Origin: an uncultured Maribacter sp.
GTDB lineage: Bacteria > Bacteroidota > Bacteroidia > Flavobacteriales > Flavobacteriaceae
Direction: 5' to 3'
Assembly (NCBI RefSeq): GCF_947500405.1
Contig: NZ_CANMRY010000009.1
Span: 114,524-178,523 of the forward strand
Length of the DNA stretch: 64,000 nucleotides
The position numbers and the translations under genes were made by a program. The notes under the pieces are model-generated. The model did no database searches, was not told the DNA's origin, and was given only the letters and a program-made list of their open reading frames with translations. Each line of letters begins with the position of its first letter. The first letter of the stretch is position 1. Positions 55,556-63,917 of this stretch are shown here, piece by piece.

Positions 55556-56041
55556 ATGATTTTTAAAATACCCATGATGGCTATTCTTTGCCTTTTTCTT
55601 AATCTAAAAGAAAAAGAATACGCTACTTATCATAAGGAATTTTATAAAACAGGAAAAATAAAGTCTGAAGGTTGGCTTAAAAACAATATAAAAACAGGAT
55701 ATTGGAAATTTTATCATGAAAATAGTGTAGTTTCTGAACAGGGACATTATTATAATGGCAAAAAAGAAGACTACTGGTATTTTTATAACAAACATAATGT
55801 TCGTATTAAAGAAGGAAATTATAAAAACGGACAAATGATTAAATGGTGGCTTTTTTATAATTCTAAAGGAGCTATTGTGCATAAGTGCCAGCTTACTAAT
55901 GGTGTAAAAAATGGTTACTGCTTAAAGTATAAGAACAAAAAAATAACCGCTGCCGTAAGATACTCCAATGGTAAAAGAATAAAAGAGTGGACTAGCTTTT
56001 CTAGTTTTAAAAAAGAAAATAAATTATCTGATTTGTATTAA
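55556..56041 (+). CDS. MORN-variant (YwqK-like) repeat protein
   Basis: This 161-residue protein has a weak N-terminal hydrophobic segment and about five repeats of the YYxNGKKxGxWxFY type (residues 30-130), typical of MORN_2/YwqK proteins. The name antitoxin given to some relatives is not supported by any toxin gene nearby. It starts one base after the polyferredoxin gene and overlaps the next gene by one base, so it belongs to the same operon. Function unknown. Confidence 0.78.
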   Translation: MIFKIPMMAILCLFLNLKEKEYATYHKEFYKTGKIKSEGWLKNNIKTGYWKFYHENSVVSEQGHYYNGKKEDYWYFYNKHNVRIKEGNYKNGQMIKWWLFYNSKGAIVHKCQLTNGVKNGYCLKYKNKKITAAVRYSNGKRIKEWTSFSSFKKENKLSDLY

Positions 56042-56730
56042 TGGCCAATGTAAAAGTTATTATCCCTGCTTTTAATGAAGCAGATTCTATTGCACATGTA
56101 ATAAAAGAAATACCATCTTTAGTCTCTGAAGTTATTGTTGTTAACAATAATTCTACAGACAATACCGTAGAAAATGCTAAAAATGCTGGAGCTACGGTTT
56201 TAACAGAAACCAAAATGGGATACGGTTATGCTTGTTTAGCAGGCATGAATTATGTTAGCAAACAACTCAACAAACCAGATATAATTGTATTTATAGATGG
56301 TGATTATTCTGATTACCCAGAAGAACTCACTAAAATAATACAACCAATTATAGATAAAAAAGTAAATTTTGTAATAGGTGCCAGAGTAAAAGAATTAAGA
56401 GAAGATGGTAGCATGACACCGCAGCAAATCTTTGGTAATTGGCTAGCAACCAGTTTAATGAAGTTGTTTTTTAGGGCAACATTTACAGACTTAGGGCCGT
56501 TTAGAGCAATAGAGTACCATACATTGTTATCTTTAAACATGGAAGATAAAACCTATGGTTGGACCGTAGAAATGCAATTAAAAGCTCTAAAAAAGAAAAT
56601 AGCATATATCGAAGTACCAGTGCGTTACAAAAAAAGAATTGGTATCTCAAAAGTGTCTGGAACAGTAAAAGGTAGTATATTTGCGGGCATAAAAATATTA
56701 GGTTGGATATTTAAATATAGCATCAAATAA
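56041..56730 (+). CDS. Glycosyltransferase family 2, dolichyl-phosphate mannose synthase-like
   Basis: This 229-residue GT2 enzyme starts VKVIIPAFNEADSIAHVI. It has VVNNNSTDNT, FIDGDYSDYPEEL for the metal-binding DxD, and the TDLGPFRAIEYHTL and YGWTVEMQLKAL acceptor-side motifs of the DPM1-like group. There is no membrane helix pair. It probably attaches a sugar to polyprenyl phosphate or a similar lipid carrier. It is 1 base from the next glycosyltransferase gene. Confidence 0.87.
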   Translation: MANVKVIIPAFNEADSIAHVIKEIPSLVSEVIVVNNNSTDNTVENAKNAGATVLTETKMGYGYACLAGMNYVSKQLNKPDIIVFIDGDYSDYPEELTKIIQPIIDKKVNFVIGARVKELREDGSMTPQQIFGNWLATSLMKLFFRATFTDLGPFRAIEYHTLLSLNMEDKTYGWTVEMQLKALKKKIAYIEVPVRYKKRIGISKVSGTVKGSIFAGIKILGWIFKYSIK

Positions 56731-56731
56731 A

Positions 56732-58216
56732 ATGGGACTAACTATTGCTTACATCATTATTGGTATTTACAGCATTGCGTTATTGCTGATATTCTTCTAT
56801 AGTTTAGCTCAGCTTAACCTATTAGTAAATTATTTAGGCTATAAAAGGAGAAACCAAACCGCTCCAAAATATAACCTTTTAGACCCAAAAGAAATTCCGT
56901 TTGTTACCATACAACTTCCTGTTTATAATGAGGAATATGTAATGGATAGATTGTTAGAAAATATTGCTAAGTTAGAATATCCTAAAAGTAAATTAGAAAT
57001 TCAGGTTTTAGATGACTCTACGGACGAGTCTGTTCATGACACTGCAAAGCATATAAAAAAACTACAAGCTAGTGGTTTAGACATAAAACACATAAGAAGA
57101 GAAAATAGAAAAGGTTTTAAAGCAGGTGCTTTAAAAGAAGGTTTAGAAATTGCAAAAGGAGAGTTTATTGCAATTTTTGATGCCGATTTTTTACCAGATT
57201 CAGACTGGTTAAAAAAGACGGTCATCTATTTTAAAGACCAAGAAATTGGTGTTGTGCAAACGCGTTGGGGTCATATAAACAGAAACTACTCTACCTTAAC
57301 GCGTATACAAGCTTTTGCTTTAGATGCTCACTTTACGTTAGAACAAGTTGGGCGTAATGCCAAAGGACACTTTATTAACTTTAATGGTACTGCTGGTATT
57401 TGGCGTAAAGAATGTATTCTAGATGCTGGTAACTGGGAAGGAGACACCTTAACCGAAGATTTAGATTTAAGCTATAGAGCGCAATTAAAAAACTGGAAGT
57501 TTAAATATTTAGAAGATGTAGAAACTCCTGCAGAATTACCTGTAGTTATTAGTGCTGCTCGTTCCCAACAATTTAGATGGAACAAAGGTGGAGCAGAAAA
57601 TTTCAGAAAAACTGTTACAAGTGTTATTTCTTCTAAAAACATACCTTTTAAAACTAAATTTCATGGCGTAATGCATTTGCTTAATAGCTCTATGTTTTTA
57701 TGCGTTTTTATAGTTGCTTTACTAAGTATTCCTATGCTGTATATTAAAAACAGTTATGGTCACTTAGGTTGGGTTTTTGAAGTTACAAGTTTCTTTATTG
57801 TAAGTACTATAATTCTATTTATCTGCTATTGGTTTACCTATAAAAGTATTCAAGGCAGTAGTTTTGATAATTTTATAGATTATATAAAACTATTTTTCAC
57901 CTTTTTCTCTATAGCATTAGGGTTCTCTTTACATAATTCTATTGCTGTTTTAGAAGGCCACATGGGTAAAAGAAGTGAGTTTGTACGTACTCCAAAGTTT
58001 AACCTTAATAATATTACAGATAGTTGGAAAGGCAATAAATACCTAACCAAAAAACTTTCTCCGAACATGATATTAGAAGCAGCCCTTATGTTATACTTCC
58101 TTTTTGGAATGTATAGTGCTGTACCGTTAAATGATTTTGGTCTTTTCCCTTTTCATTTTATGCTATTTCTAGGTTTTGGATACGTGTTTTTTAAATCGCT
58201 TACCGCTAGAGCATAA
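56732..58216 (+). CDS. Membrane glycosyltransferase family 2, cellulose-synthase-like
   Basis: This 494-residue processive-type GT2 has an N-terminal helix, then the catalytic domain with IQLPVYNEEYVMDRLLENI, DDSTDES, IFDADFLPDSDW, the acceptor TEDLDLSYRAQ and the QQFRWNKGGAENF motif (QxxRW). Four to five C-terminal helices follow. Its relatives include glucomannan and glycolipid synthases. The product is not predictable; it lacks a PilZ domain and bcs neighbours, so bacterial cellulose is unlikely. Confidence 0.87.
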   Translation: MGLTIAYIIIGIYSIALLLIFFYSLAQLNLLVNYLGYKRRNQTAPKYNLLDPKEIPFVTIQLPVYNEEYVMDRLLENIAKLEYPKSKLEIQVLDDSTDESVHDTAKHIKKLQASGLDIKHIRRENRKGFKAGALKEGLEIAKGEFIAIFDADFLPDSDWLKKTVIYFKDQEIGVVQTRWGHINRNYSTLTRIQAFALDAHFTLEQVGRNAKGHFINFNGTAGIWRKECILDAGNWEGDTLTEDLDLSYRAQLKNWKFKYLEDVETPAELPVVISAARSQQFRWNKGGAENFRKTVTSVISSKNIPFKTKFHGVMHLLNSSMFLCVFIVALLSIPMLYIKNSYGHLGWVFEVTSFFIVSTIILFICYWFTYKSIQGSSFDNFIDYIKLFFTFFSIALGFSLHNSIAVLEGHMGKRSEFVRTPKFNLNNITDSWKGNKYLTKKLSPNMILEAALMLYFLFGMYSAVPLNDFGLFPFHFMLFLGFGYVFFKSLTARA

Positions 58217-58243
58217 TTTAAAATAGTGCTCTTATTTTAATAT

Positions 58244-58263
58244 CTTGTATATCTTTATACAAG
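58244..58263. promoter_or_regulatory. Inverted repeat abutting the alkB start codon
   Basis: CTTGTATA (58244-58251) and TATACAAG (58256-58263) are perfect complements around TCTT, and the ATG begins at the next base. TATCTTTA inside it resembles a TAnnTTTG element. It could be an operator over a promoter of a leaderless mRNA, or a hairpin blocking initiation. Confidence 0.45.
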
Positions 58264-58869
58264 ATGGATTTATTTAATACAGAAGAAACACCAAACATTT
58301 TACCTTTTGATGGCGAAGTACTTTATTATGGTACTATTTTAGACCTTTCTAAATGTCTATATTATTATGACATTCTTTTAAATACCATAGAATGGAAACC
58401 AGATGAAGCTATAATTTTTGGAAAACAAATTTTTACAAAACGTAAAGTGGCTTGGTATGCCGAAAAATCATTTGAATACACCTATTCTAACAACACAAAA
58501 ATTTCCATCCCTTGGACAAAAGAACTTTTAGAGCTAAAAAATCTTGTTGAAAATAAGACTGGAGAAACCTATAATTCTTGCTTATTAAACCTTTACCATA
58601 GTGGAGAAGAAGGTATGGCATGGCACAGCGATGGAGAAAAAGATTTAAAGAAAAATGGCACCATAGCATCTCTTAGTTTTGGAGCCGAAAGAAAATTCCT
58701 TTTTAAACATAAAGAAACCAAACAAAAAATTAGTATTGTCCTAGAAAAAGGCAGCTTATTAGCAATGAAAGGAACAACCCAAAAAAATTGGTTACACAGA
58801 TTACCTCCAACAAAAAAAGTATTTACCCCTAGAATTAATTTAACTTTTAGAACTATTAAAGCTTCTTAA
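58264..58869 (+). CDS. AlkB-like 2-oxoglutarate/Fe(II) dioxygenase
   Basis: This 201-residue protein has the double-stranded β-helix fold with the iron ligands His and Asp in MAWHSDGEKDL, and the distal His in NWLHRLPP. The 2-oxoglutarate Arg and second Arg are in FTPRINLTFRTI, and NLYHSGEEGM precedes the first ligands. It should remove alkyl lesions from DNA bases. The inverted repeat touching the start codon suggests tight control. It is adjacent to, but functionally separate from, the glycosyltransferase operon. Confidence 0.92.
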   Translation: MDLFNTEETPNILPFDGEVLYYGTILDLSKCLYYYDILLNTIEWKPDEAIIFGKQIFTKRKVAWYAEKSFEYTYSNNTKISIPWTKELLELKNLVENKTGETYNSCLLNLYHSGEEGMAWHSDGEKDLKKNGTIASLSFGAERKFLFKHKETKQKISIVLEKGSLLAMKGTTQKNWLHRLPPTKKVFTPRINLTFRTIKAS

Positions 58870-58883
58870 AACAATACTATAGA

Positions 58884-59333
58884 ATGAAATATCAATTAGC
58901 AGAAATAAATGTTGCAAGAATTAAAGGAGTAACTATAGAGGACCCTATAATGAAAGAGTTTGTAGACAATTTAGACACTATAAATACCCTTGCAGAAAAT
59001 AGTGCCGGTTTTATTTGGCGATTAAAAGATGATTCTAATAATGCCACTAACCTAAACCCTTTTAATGATGTTCAAATTATTATAAACATTTCTGTCTGGG
59101 AAAATGTAGAGGCTTTAGGTAATTATGTTTATAAAACAGTACACAGTGATTTTTTAAGAAGACGCAAAGAGTGGTTTAAAAATTATGGTAATGTAAGTAC
59201 TGCAATGTGGTGGATTCCAGAAGGAAAATATCCTTCTGTGGAAGAAGCAGTAGAAAAGCTTGCCGAGCTTCAAAAAAATGGAGCAAGTACTAGTGTTTTT
59301 AATTTTAAAAATACATTTCCAAAACCTAATTAA
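58884..59333 (+). CDS. DUF3291-family protein
   Basis: This 149-residue protein begins YQLAEINVARIKG, with SAGFIWRLKDD, INISVWENVEALGNYVYKTVH and AMWWIPEGKYPSVEEAVEKL in the order seen in DUF3291 proteins. The fold is expected to be a dimeric α/β barrel as in antibiotic-biosynthesis monooxygenases, but no enzymatic activity is established. It follows alkB by 14 bases. Confidence 0.85.
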   Translation: MKYQLAEINVARIKGVTIEDPIMKEFVDNLDTINTLAENSAGFIWRLKDDSNNATNLNPFNDVQIIINISVWENVEALGNYVYKTVHSDFLRRRKEWFKNYGNVSTAMWWIPEGKYPSVEEAVEKLAELQKNGASTSVFNFKNTFPKPN

Positions 59334-59386
59334 AAAAACAATCTGTATTATTGGTTATTCGTATATTGCAGTAAACCAACTTACGT

Positions 59387-60751
59387 ATGTGGAGGCAACT
59401 AACTTCCCATTGGAAACTACATAAATATTCTATATTACTTGTCCTAGCAAGCATTGCTTTATATGCATTGTTTGCTTACAACTTGCAAAGAGAAAATTTT
59501 ATAAAACTTCTTACGCTCTGTATTGCATTATTTTTTCTCTGTTATAAAATTATACAATTCCAAAAATGGAATTTTAAATTTCTATTAGGTGTCGGTATTC
59601 TTTTTAGATTGGTATTTCTCTTTGCTGAACCTAATTTATCCCAAGATTTTTATCGCTTTATATGGGACGGAGAGCTACTAAATAATTTTAAGAATCCATA
59701 TTTATACCTTCCTAAGGTACTTATAGAGCAAAAAGATTTACCAATTGCAAATGCGCAAGAACTCTATAATGGCATGGGAGATTTAAGTCCTAAATTTTAT
59801 AGCAACTACCCCCCTTTAAATCAACTTATATTTGCTTTAGCTTCTTTACTCGGTGGTAAAACAATATTAGGTTCTATAACTATAATGAGAATTAGTATTA
59901 TTCTTGCAGATATTGGTATTGTTTATTTTGGACGTAAACTTTTAAAAAACCTTAACCGCTCGCCACATCTAATATTTTGGTATTTTTTAAACCCGTTAGT
60001 ACTTATAGAACTTACTGGTAATTTACATTTTGAAGGTGTAATGCTCTTTTTCTTTATCTGGTCATTATACTTATTATCTATAGACAAGTGGAAAACTAGT
60101 GCCGTAGTGTATGCACTTTCCATACTAACAAAATTAGTTCCTCTACTTTTTTTACCACTTTTCTTAACACATTTTAAATTAAAAAAAAGTGTTTCGTTTT
60201 ACACCATAGTTGGCATTACTACAACTATTCTTTTAGCACCTTTTTATTCTTCAGAATTTATAGCAAACTATTCAGAAACTGTTGGTCTTTGGTTCTCTAA
60301 TTTTGAGTTTAATGCCAGCATCTATAATATTATAAAACATACTGCAATTTCATTTTTTGATGCTAAACCCTGGGAACTTATTAAAGCGTATGGAAAAATA
60401 ACCCCCATTATAACCATTAGTATAGTACTGCTTTTTACATTTTTAAGAGATAATAAGAATTTAAACACCCTTATTTCTTCCATGTTATTTATATTAACCA
60501 TCTATTATTTTATCTCTACAACCGTGCATCCTTGGTATATTATCTTTTTAACCCTTTTAACCCTTTTTACAAATTACAAATACGCAGTAGTCTGGTCTTC
60601 AGCAGTAATTTTAAGCTATTGGGCATATGGTCAACCAGATTTTAAGGAGAATTTATGGTTTCTTTTCATTGAATATAGTTCTGTTTTTGCAATAATCCTT
60701 TACGAATTAATAACACAACGTAACAAAAAGCGCCTTTTTTGTAAAAATTAA
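59387..60751 (+). CDS. Polytopic membrane glycosyltransferase, GT87/mannosyltransferase-like
   Basis: This 454-residue protein has about 11-12 helices. A conserved acidic first-loop motif is FAEPNLSQDFYRFIWDGELL, typical of GT-C enzymes that use polyprenyl-phosphate sugars. KNPYLYLP and FYSNYPPLNQLIFALA follow, as in mannosyltransferase-like families. The DPM1-like gene three kilobases upstream could supply its lipid-linked donor. The acceptor is unknown. An arginine-operon leader starts 46 bases after its stop. Confidence 0.82.
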   Translation: MWRQLTSHWKLHKYSILLVLASIALYALFAYNLQRENFIKLLTLCIALFFLCYKIIQFQKWNFKFLLGVGILFRLVFLFAEPNLSQDFYRFIWDGELLNNFKNPYLYLPKVLIEQKDLPIANAQELYNGMGDLSPKFYSNYPPLNQLIFALASLLGGKTILGSITIMRISIILADIGIVYFGRKLLKNLNRSPHLIFWYFLNPLVLIELTGNLHFEGVMLFFFIWSLYLLSIDKWKTSAVVYALSILTKLVPLLFLPLFLTHFKLKKSVSFYTIVGITTTILLAPFYSSEFIANYSETVGLWFSNFEFNASIYNIIKHTAISFFDAKPWELIKAYGKITPIITISIVLLFTFLRDNKNLNTLISSMLFILTIYYFISTTVHPWYIIFLTLLTLFTNYKYAVVWSSAVILSYWAYGQPDFKENLWFLFIEYSSVFAIILYELITQRNKKRLFCKN

Positions 60752-60761
60752 ACAGTTCGTA

Positions 60762-60790
60762 TTGTTATTTCAGTATAATTTGTACATTTG
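60762..60790 (+). promoter_or_regulatory. Promoter of the arginine operon leader
   Basis: TTG at 60762-60764 and TACATTTG at 60783-60790 are separated by 18 bases, a good match to the Bacteroidota promoter. The expected start point falls at about 60794-60797, directly at the leader-peptide ATG (60798), so the transcript would be leaderless or nearly so. Confidence 0.65.
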
Positions 60791-60797
60791 GTGTCTA

Positions 60798-60881
60798 ATG
60801 AAAACAAAAGCACATACATATACAAACATCTGGACAACTGTTCCAGCATGTTCTTTTGTTCCCACTCGCCGCCGCCCGTAG
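60798..60881 (+). CDS. Putative arginine leader peptide (27 residues)
   Basis: An ATG directly after a consensus promoter opens a 27-codon frame that begins MKTKAHTYT and ends VPTRRRP before TAG. Three consecutive CGC Arg codons (60867-60875) lie two codons before the stop. They form a GC-rich island in an AT-rich genome, upstream of acetyltransferase, argG and argC genes. This is the layout of an attenuation leader, in which ribosomes stalling for charged tRNA-Arg change RNA folding downstream. Function is inferred; translation is not shown. Confidence 0.65.
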   Translation: MKTKAHTYTNIWTTVPACSFVPTRRRP

Positions 60882-60920
60882 GGGTGCGTTATATTTATGG
60901 AAATAGGTGAGTCCATTTCC
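60861..60920 (+). promoter_or_regulatory. Candidate attenuator folds after the arginine leader
   Basis: ACTCGCC (60865-60871), overlapping the first Arg codons, can pair with GGTGAGT (60906-60912) with one G-U. Alternatively GGAAAT (60899-60904) pairs with ATTTCC (60915-60920), or ATGGA (60897-60901) with TCCAT (60912-60916). These options exclude one another. No canonical GC stem with a T-run follows, so the termination mechanism is unclear. The rest of the gap to 61130 is AT-rich, with a weak AAGTGC/GCACTT stem near 60960-60985. Confidence 0.4.
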
Positions 60921-61130
60921 CTTCTCAAAACAATAGATTATTTATTTTTAGTAATGCAAGTGCCTAATATAAATTGCACTTACAAATAGAAACATTGATA
61001 AAATAATGCGTGCTATATAAATCTCAAAATAAATACATCAAATAATTTTATAAAAAACATTAAAATAATTCGTTAAGGATTCTACTAAAATTTAATTATC
61101 ACAAATCGTAAGTTCTTAACACCTATTACA

Positions 61131-61724
61131 ATGGAAAAAGCAATAAAAAAAGACTTTAAACAAGCCATTTCTCATGCCAACACCTATTGTTTGCAGCAAG
61201 GCTTAGAAGTTGTATTTACTTATGAAATTTCTCAGGAATTAATTAATACTATTTCGGAAAGATCACAGGCAACTCCCACACTTTACTTTGCTAGTAAAGA
61301 AATGATACAACAAAGACTTAAAAATGGGTGTTATTTACTAATAAAAGACGAAGAAATTTGCGGTCATATTTTTGCGCATAGGCATGAGGTTCGTAACCAT
61401 TATGTGTACGAACGTTCTTCATTATGGGTACATCCGGAACATAGAAATAATCATTTAGGCTTGTTACTAATGAATAATTTAACGCAAAAGCACCAAGAAA
61501 ATTTTCTTATTTCCATTGCACAAGAACCTACTGTACACCGTAATAATGAATTATTAGGAATGAAACATATTACTTTAGCAGAAATATCTCCTGAATTAAT
61601 AGAAACATTGGAAGAAATTGGGAAGTTAAGAGATGAATACAAGTATAAATATTATGTTAATCCTTATTTTAAAAGAAAATTAGAACAGTTTAAAAAAATT
61701 ATTAATAGGCATAACAAAAGTTAA
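61131..61724 (+). CDS. GNAT-family N-acyltransferase of the arginine operon
   Basis: This 197-residue acyltransferase has the acetyl-CoA motif A region SSLWVHPEHRNNHLGLLLMNNL (about residues 96-117), with a variant of the RxxGxG/A loop, and β-strands typical of GNAT before it. It is the first structural gene before argG and argC. It may acylate glutamate in the first step of arginine synthesis, in place of a classical ArgA. Bacteroidota can use succinylated intermediates, so the acyl donor is open. Confidence 0.75.
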   Translation: MEKAIKKDFKQAISHANTYCLQQGLEVVFTYEISQELINTISERSQATPTLYFASKEMIQQRLKNGCYLLIKDEEICGHIFAHRHEVRNHYVYERSSLWVHPEHRNNHLGLLLMNNLTQKHQENFLISIAQEPTVHRNNELLGMKHITLAEISPELIETLEEIGKLRDEYKYKYYVNPYFKRKLEQFKKIINRHNKS

Positions 61725-61759
61725 CAAAATTGCTTTTTAAGTAAAAATAAATAATACAA

Positions 61760-62950
61760 ATGAAAAAATTAGTTTTAGCATATAGTGGAGGTTTAGATAC
61801 ATCATATTGTGCAAAATATTTATCAAAAGACAAAGGATTTGAAGTACATGCTGTAAGTGTAAATACAGGTGGTTTTTCTAAAGAAGAAATTGCTACTATT
61901 AATTCTAAAGCTATAGATTTAGGAGCTACTAGTTATACATCTTTAGATGCCGTACAAACCTTCTATGATAAGGTAGTTAAATATTTAATTTTTGGAAATG
62001 TATTAAAAAACAATACGTACCCTCTTTCTGTTAGCGCGGAGCGTATTGTCCAAGCCATTGAGATTGTAAATTATGCTAAAAAAATTGGTGCAAATTATAT
62101 AGCGCACGGTAGTACTGGAGCTGGTAATGATCAGGTTAGATTTGATATGATTTTTCAAATTATTGCTCCAGAAATAGAAATTATTACGCCAATTAGAGAC
62201 AATAAACTATCTAGGGAAGCAGAAATAAAATATCTAAAAGAAAACGGTGTAGACTATTCTTGGGAAAAAGCAAAATACTCTATAAACAGAGGTCTTTGGG
62301 GAACATCTGTTGGTGGTGAAGAAACGCTAACTTCTGAAAAAGCATTGCCAGATAACGCATACCCTAGTCAGTTACAAGAAAAAGAACCTACAGATGTAAA
62401 ACTAACTTTTGAAAAAGGAGAATTAGTTGCAATTGATGGTGCTAAAGATAACCCAGTTGCTAATATAGAAAAGCTAGAAGCTATGGCTTCTAAGTATGCT
62501 ATTGGAAGAGACATACATGTTGGAGACACCATTATTGGCACAAAAGGTAGAGTTGGTTTTGAAGCTGCCGCTGCATTAATTATAATAAAAGCACACCATT
62601 TACTAGAGAAACATACGTTAAGCAAATGGCAACAATACCAAAAAGAACAGCAAGGCAACTTCTACGGAATGTTATTACATGAAGGCAATTATTTAGATGA
62701 AGTAATGCGAAATATTGAAGCTTTCCTTACAGATACGCAAAAGAATGTTTCTGGGGATGTTTTCTTAAGCCTTTACCCTTTCCAGTTTAGATTAAACGGA
62801 ATAGCTTCTAAACACGATTTAATGACCGATGCTTTTGGTAAATATGGGGAAGTAAATAAAGGTTGGACAGCAGATGATGCTAAAGGTTTTATTAAAATAC
62901 TTTCTAACTCTGGTAAAATTTATAACCACGTAAATCAAGAAAATGATTAA
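61760..62950 (+). CDS. argG: Argininosuccinate synthase
   Basis: ArgG joins citrulline and aspartate with ATP. The 396-residue protein begins KKLVLAYSGGLDTSYCAKYL, whose SGGLDTS is the PP-loop. It has SVSAERIVQAIE, AHGSTGAGNDQVRFD for citrulline/aspartate binding, and IRDNKLSREAEIKYL. Length is normal. It lies 35 bases after the acyltransferase and overlaps argC by 8 bases, so the three are one operon. Confidence 0.95.
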   Translation: MKKLVLAYSGGLDTSYCAKYLSKDKGFEVHAVSVNTGGFSKEEIATINSKAIDLGATSYTSLDAVQTFYDKVVKYLIFGNVLKNNTYPLSVSAERIVQAIEIVNYAKKIGANYIAHGSTGAGNDQVRFDMIFQIIAPEIEIITPIRDNKLSREAEIKYLKENGVDYSWEKAKYSINRGLWGTSVGGEETLTSEKALPDNAYPSQLQEKEPTDVKLTFEKGELVAIDGAKDNPVANIEKLEAMASKYAIGRDIHVGDTIIGTKGRVGFEAAAALIIIKAHHLLEKHTLSKWQQYQKEQQGNFYGMLLHEGNYLDEVMRNIEAFLTDTQKNVSGDVFLSLYPFQFRLNGIASKHDLMTDAFGKYGEVNKGWTADDAKGFIKILSNSGKIYNHVNQEND

Positions 62951-63917
62951 AGTAGGAATTATTGGTGGTTCTGGTTATACTGGTGGAGAACTCATTAGAA
63001 TTTTATTAAACCACCCGCAAGCAGAAATAGATTTTGTGTATAGTACCACAAGAGCTGGTAAAAAAATTACCAGTGCTCATGGCGATTTATTGGGTGTTAC
63101 CGATTTGGCCTTTACAGGCGATGTAAATCTAAATGCAGATTTAGTGTTCCTTTGTTTAGGACATGGTAATTCTACCAAGTTTTTAAATGCGCATGCGTTT
63201 TCTAAAGATACCAAGATTATAGATTTAAGTAATGATTTTAGATTAAATGCAGATGAGACTTTAAACGACAGAACTTTTGTTTATGGACTTCCAGAATTAA
63301 GAAAATCGGAAATTCAGAAAGCAAAAAATATTGCTAACCCAGGTTGTTTTGCAACTGCAATACAACTAGCATTATTACCACTAGCAAAAGAAAACAAACT
63401 AAGTAAAGATGTACATATAAACGCTGTTACCGGTAGTACAGGTGCAGGCGTAAGCCCATCGGCAACATCGCATTTTAGCTGGAGAAATAATAATGTGTCT
63501 TGGTATAAACCTTTTACGCATCAGCATTTAGGAGAAATAGGAGAAAGCCTAGCGAGTTTACAAGAAAATGTAGGCGAACTTTTTTTTCTTCCAAATAGAG
63601 GGAACTTTACAAGAGGAATTTTAGCAACGGTTTATACTAAATATGATGGCGATTTAGAAAGTGCCAAAGTTATTTTTAGTAATTTTTATAAAGATGCACT
63701 TTTTACGCAAATTTCTGAAGAGCCTATAAACTTAAAGCAAGTTGTAAATACCAATCAATGTCATATTCATTTACATAAACATGGCAATACTTTATTGGTT
63801 ACTTCTGCCATAGACAACCTTTTAAAAGGAGCATCTGGCCAAGCAGTACAGAACATGAATTTAATGTTTGGGTTTAATGAAAACGAAGGTCTAAATTTAA
63901 AGGCTGGGGTATTCTAA
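62943..63917 (+). CDS. argC: N-acyl-γ-glutamyl-phosphate reductase
   Basis: ArgC reduces N-acyl-glutamyl phosphate to the semialdehyde. The 324-residue protein starts VGIIGGSGYTGGELIRILLNHP with the NADPH fold, and has the catalytic Cys in NPGCFATAIQLALLPL and the acid-base His region HQHLGEIGE. It is coupled to argG by an 8-base overlap. Immediately after its stop a heptanucleotide repeat begins and runs to the window end, so the next operon gene is not seen. Confidence 0.95.
   Translation: MIKVGIIGGSGYTGGELIRILLNHPQAEIDFVYSTTRAGKKITSAHGDLLGVTDLAFTGDVNLNADLVFLCLGHGNSTKFLNAHAFSKDTKIIDLSNDFRLNADETLNDRTFVYGLPELRKSEIQKAKNIANPGCFATAIQLALLPLAKENKLSKDVHINAVTGSTGAGVSPSATSHFSWRNNNVSWYKPFTHQHLGEIGESLASLQENVGELFFLPNRGNFTRGILATVYTKYDGDLESAKVIFSNFYKDALFTQISEEPINLKQVVNTNQCHIHLHKHGNTLLVTSAIDNLLKGASGQAVQNMNLMFGFNENEGLNLKAGVF

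Noticed and set aside
55556..56041. Antitoxin of a toxin-antitoxin pair
   Set aside because: The name comes from annotations of YwqK-like relatives; no small toxin gene is adjacent and the gene is embedded in a redox/glycosyltransferase operon.
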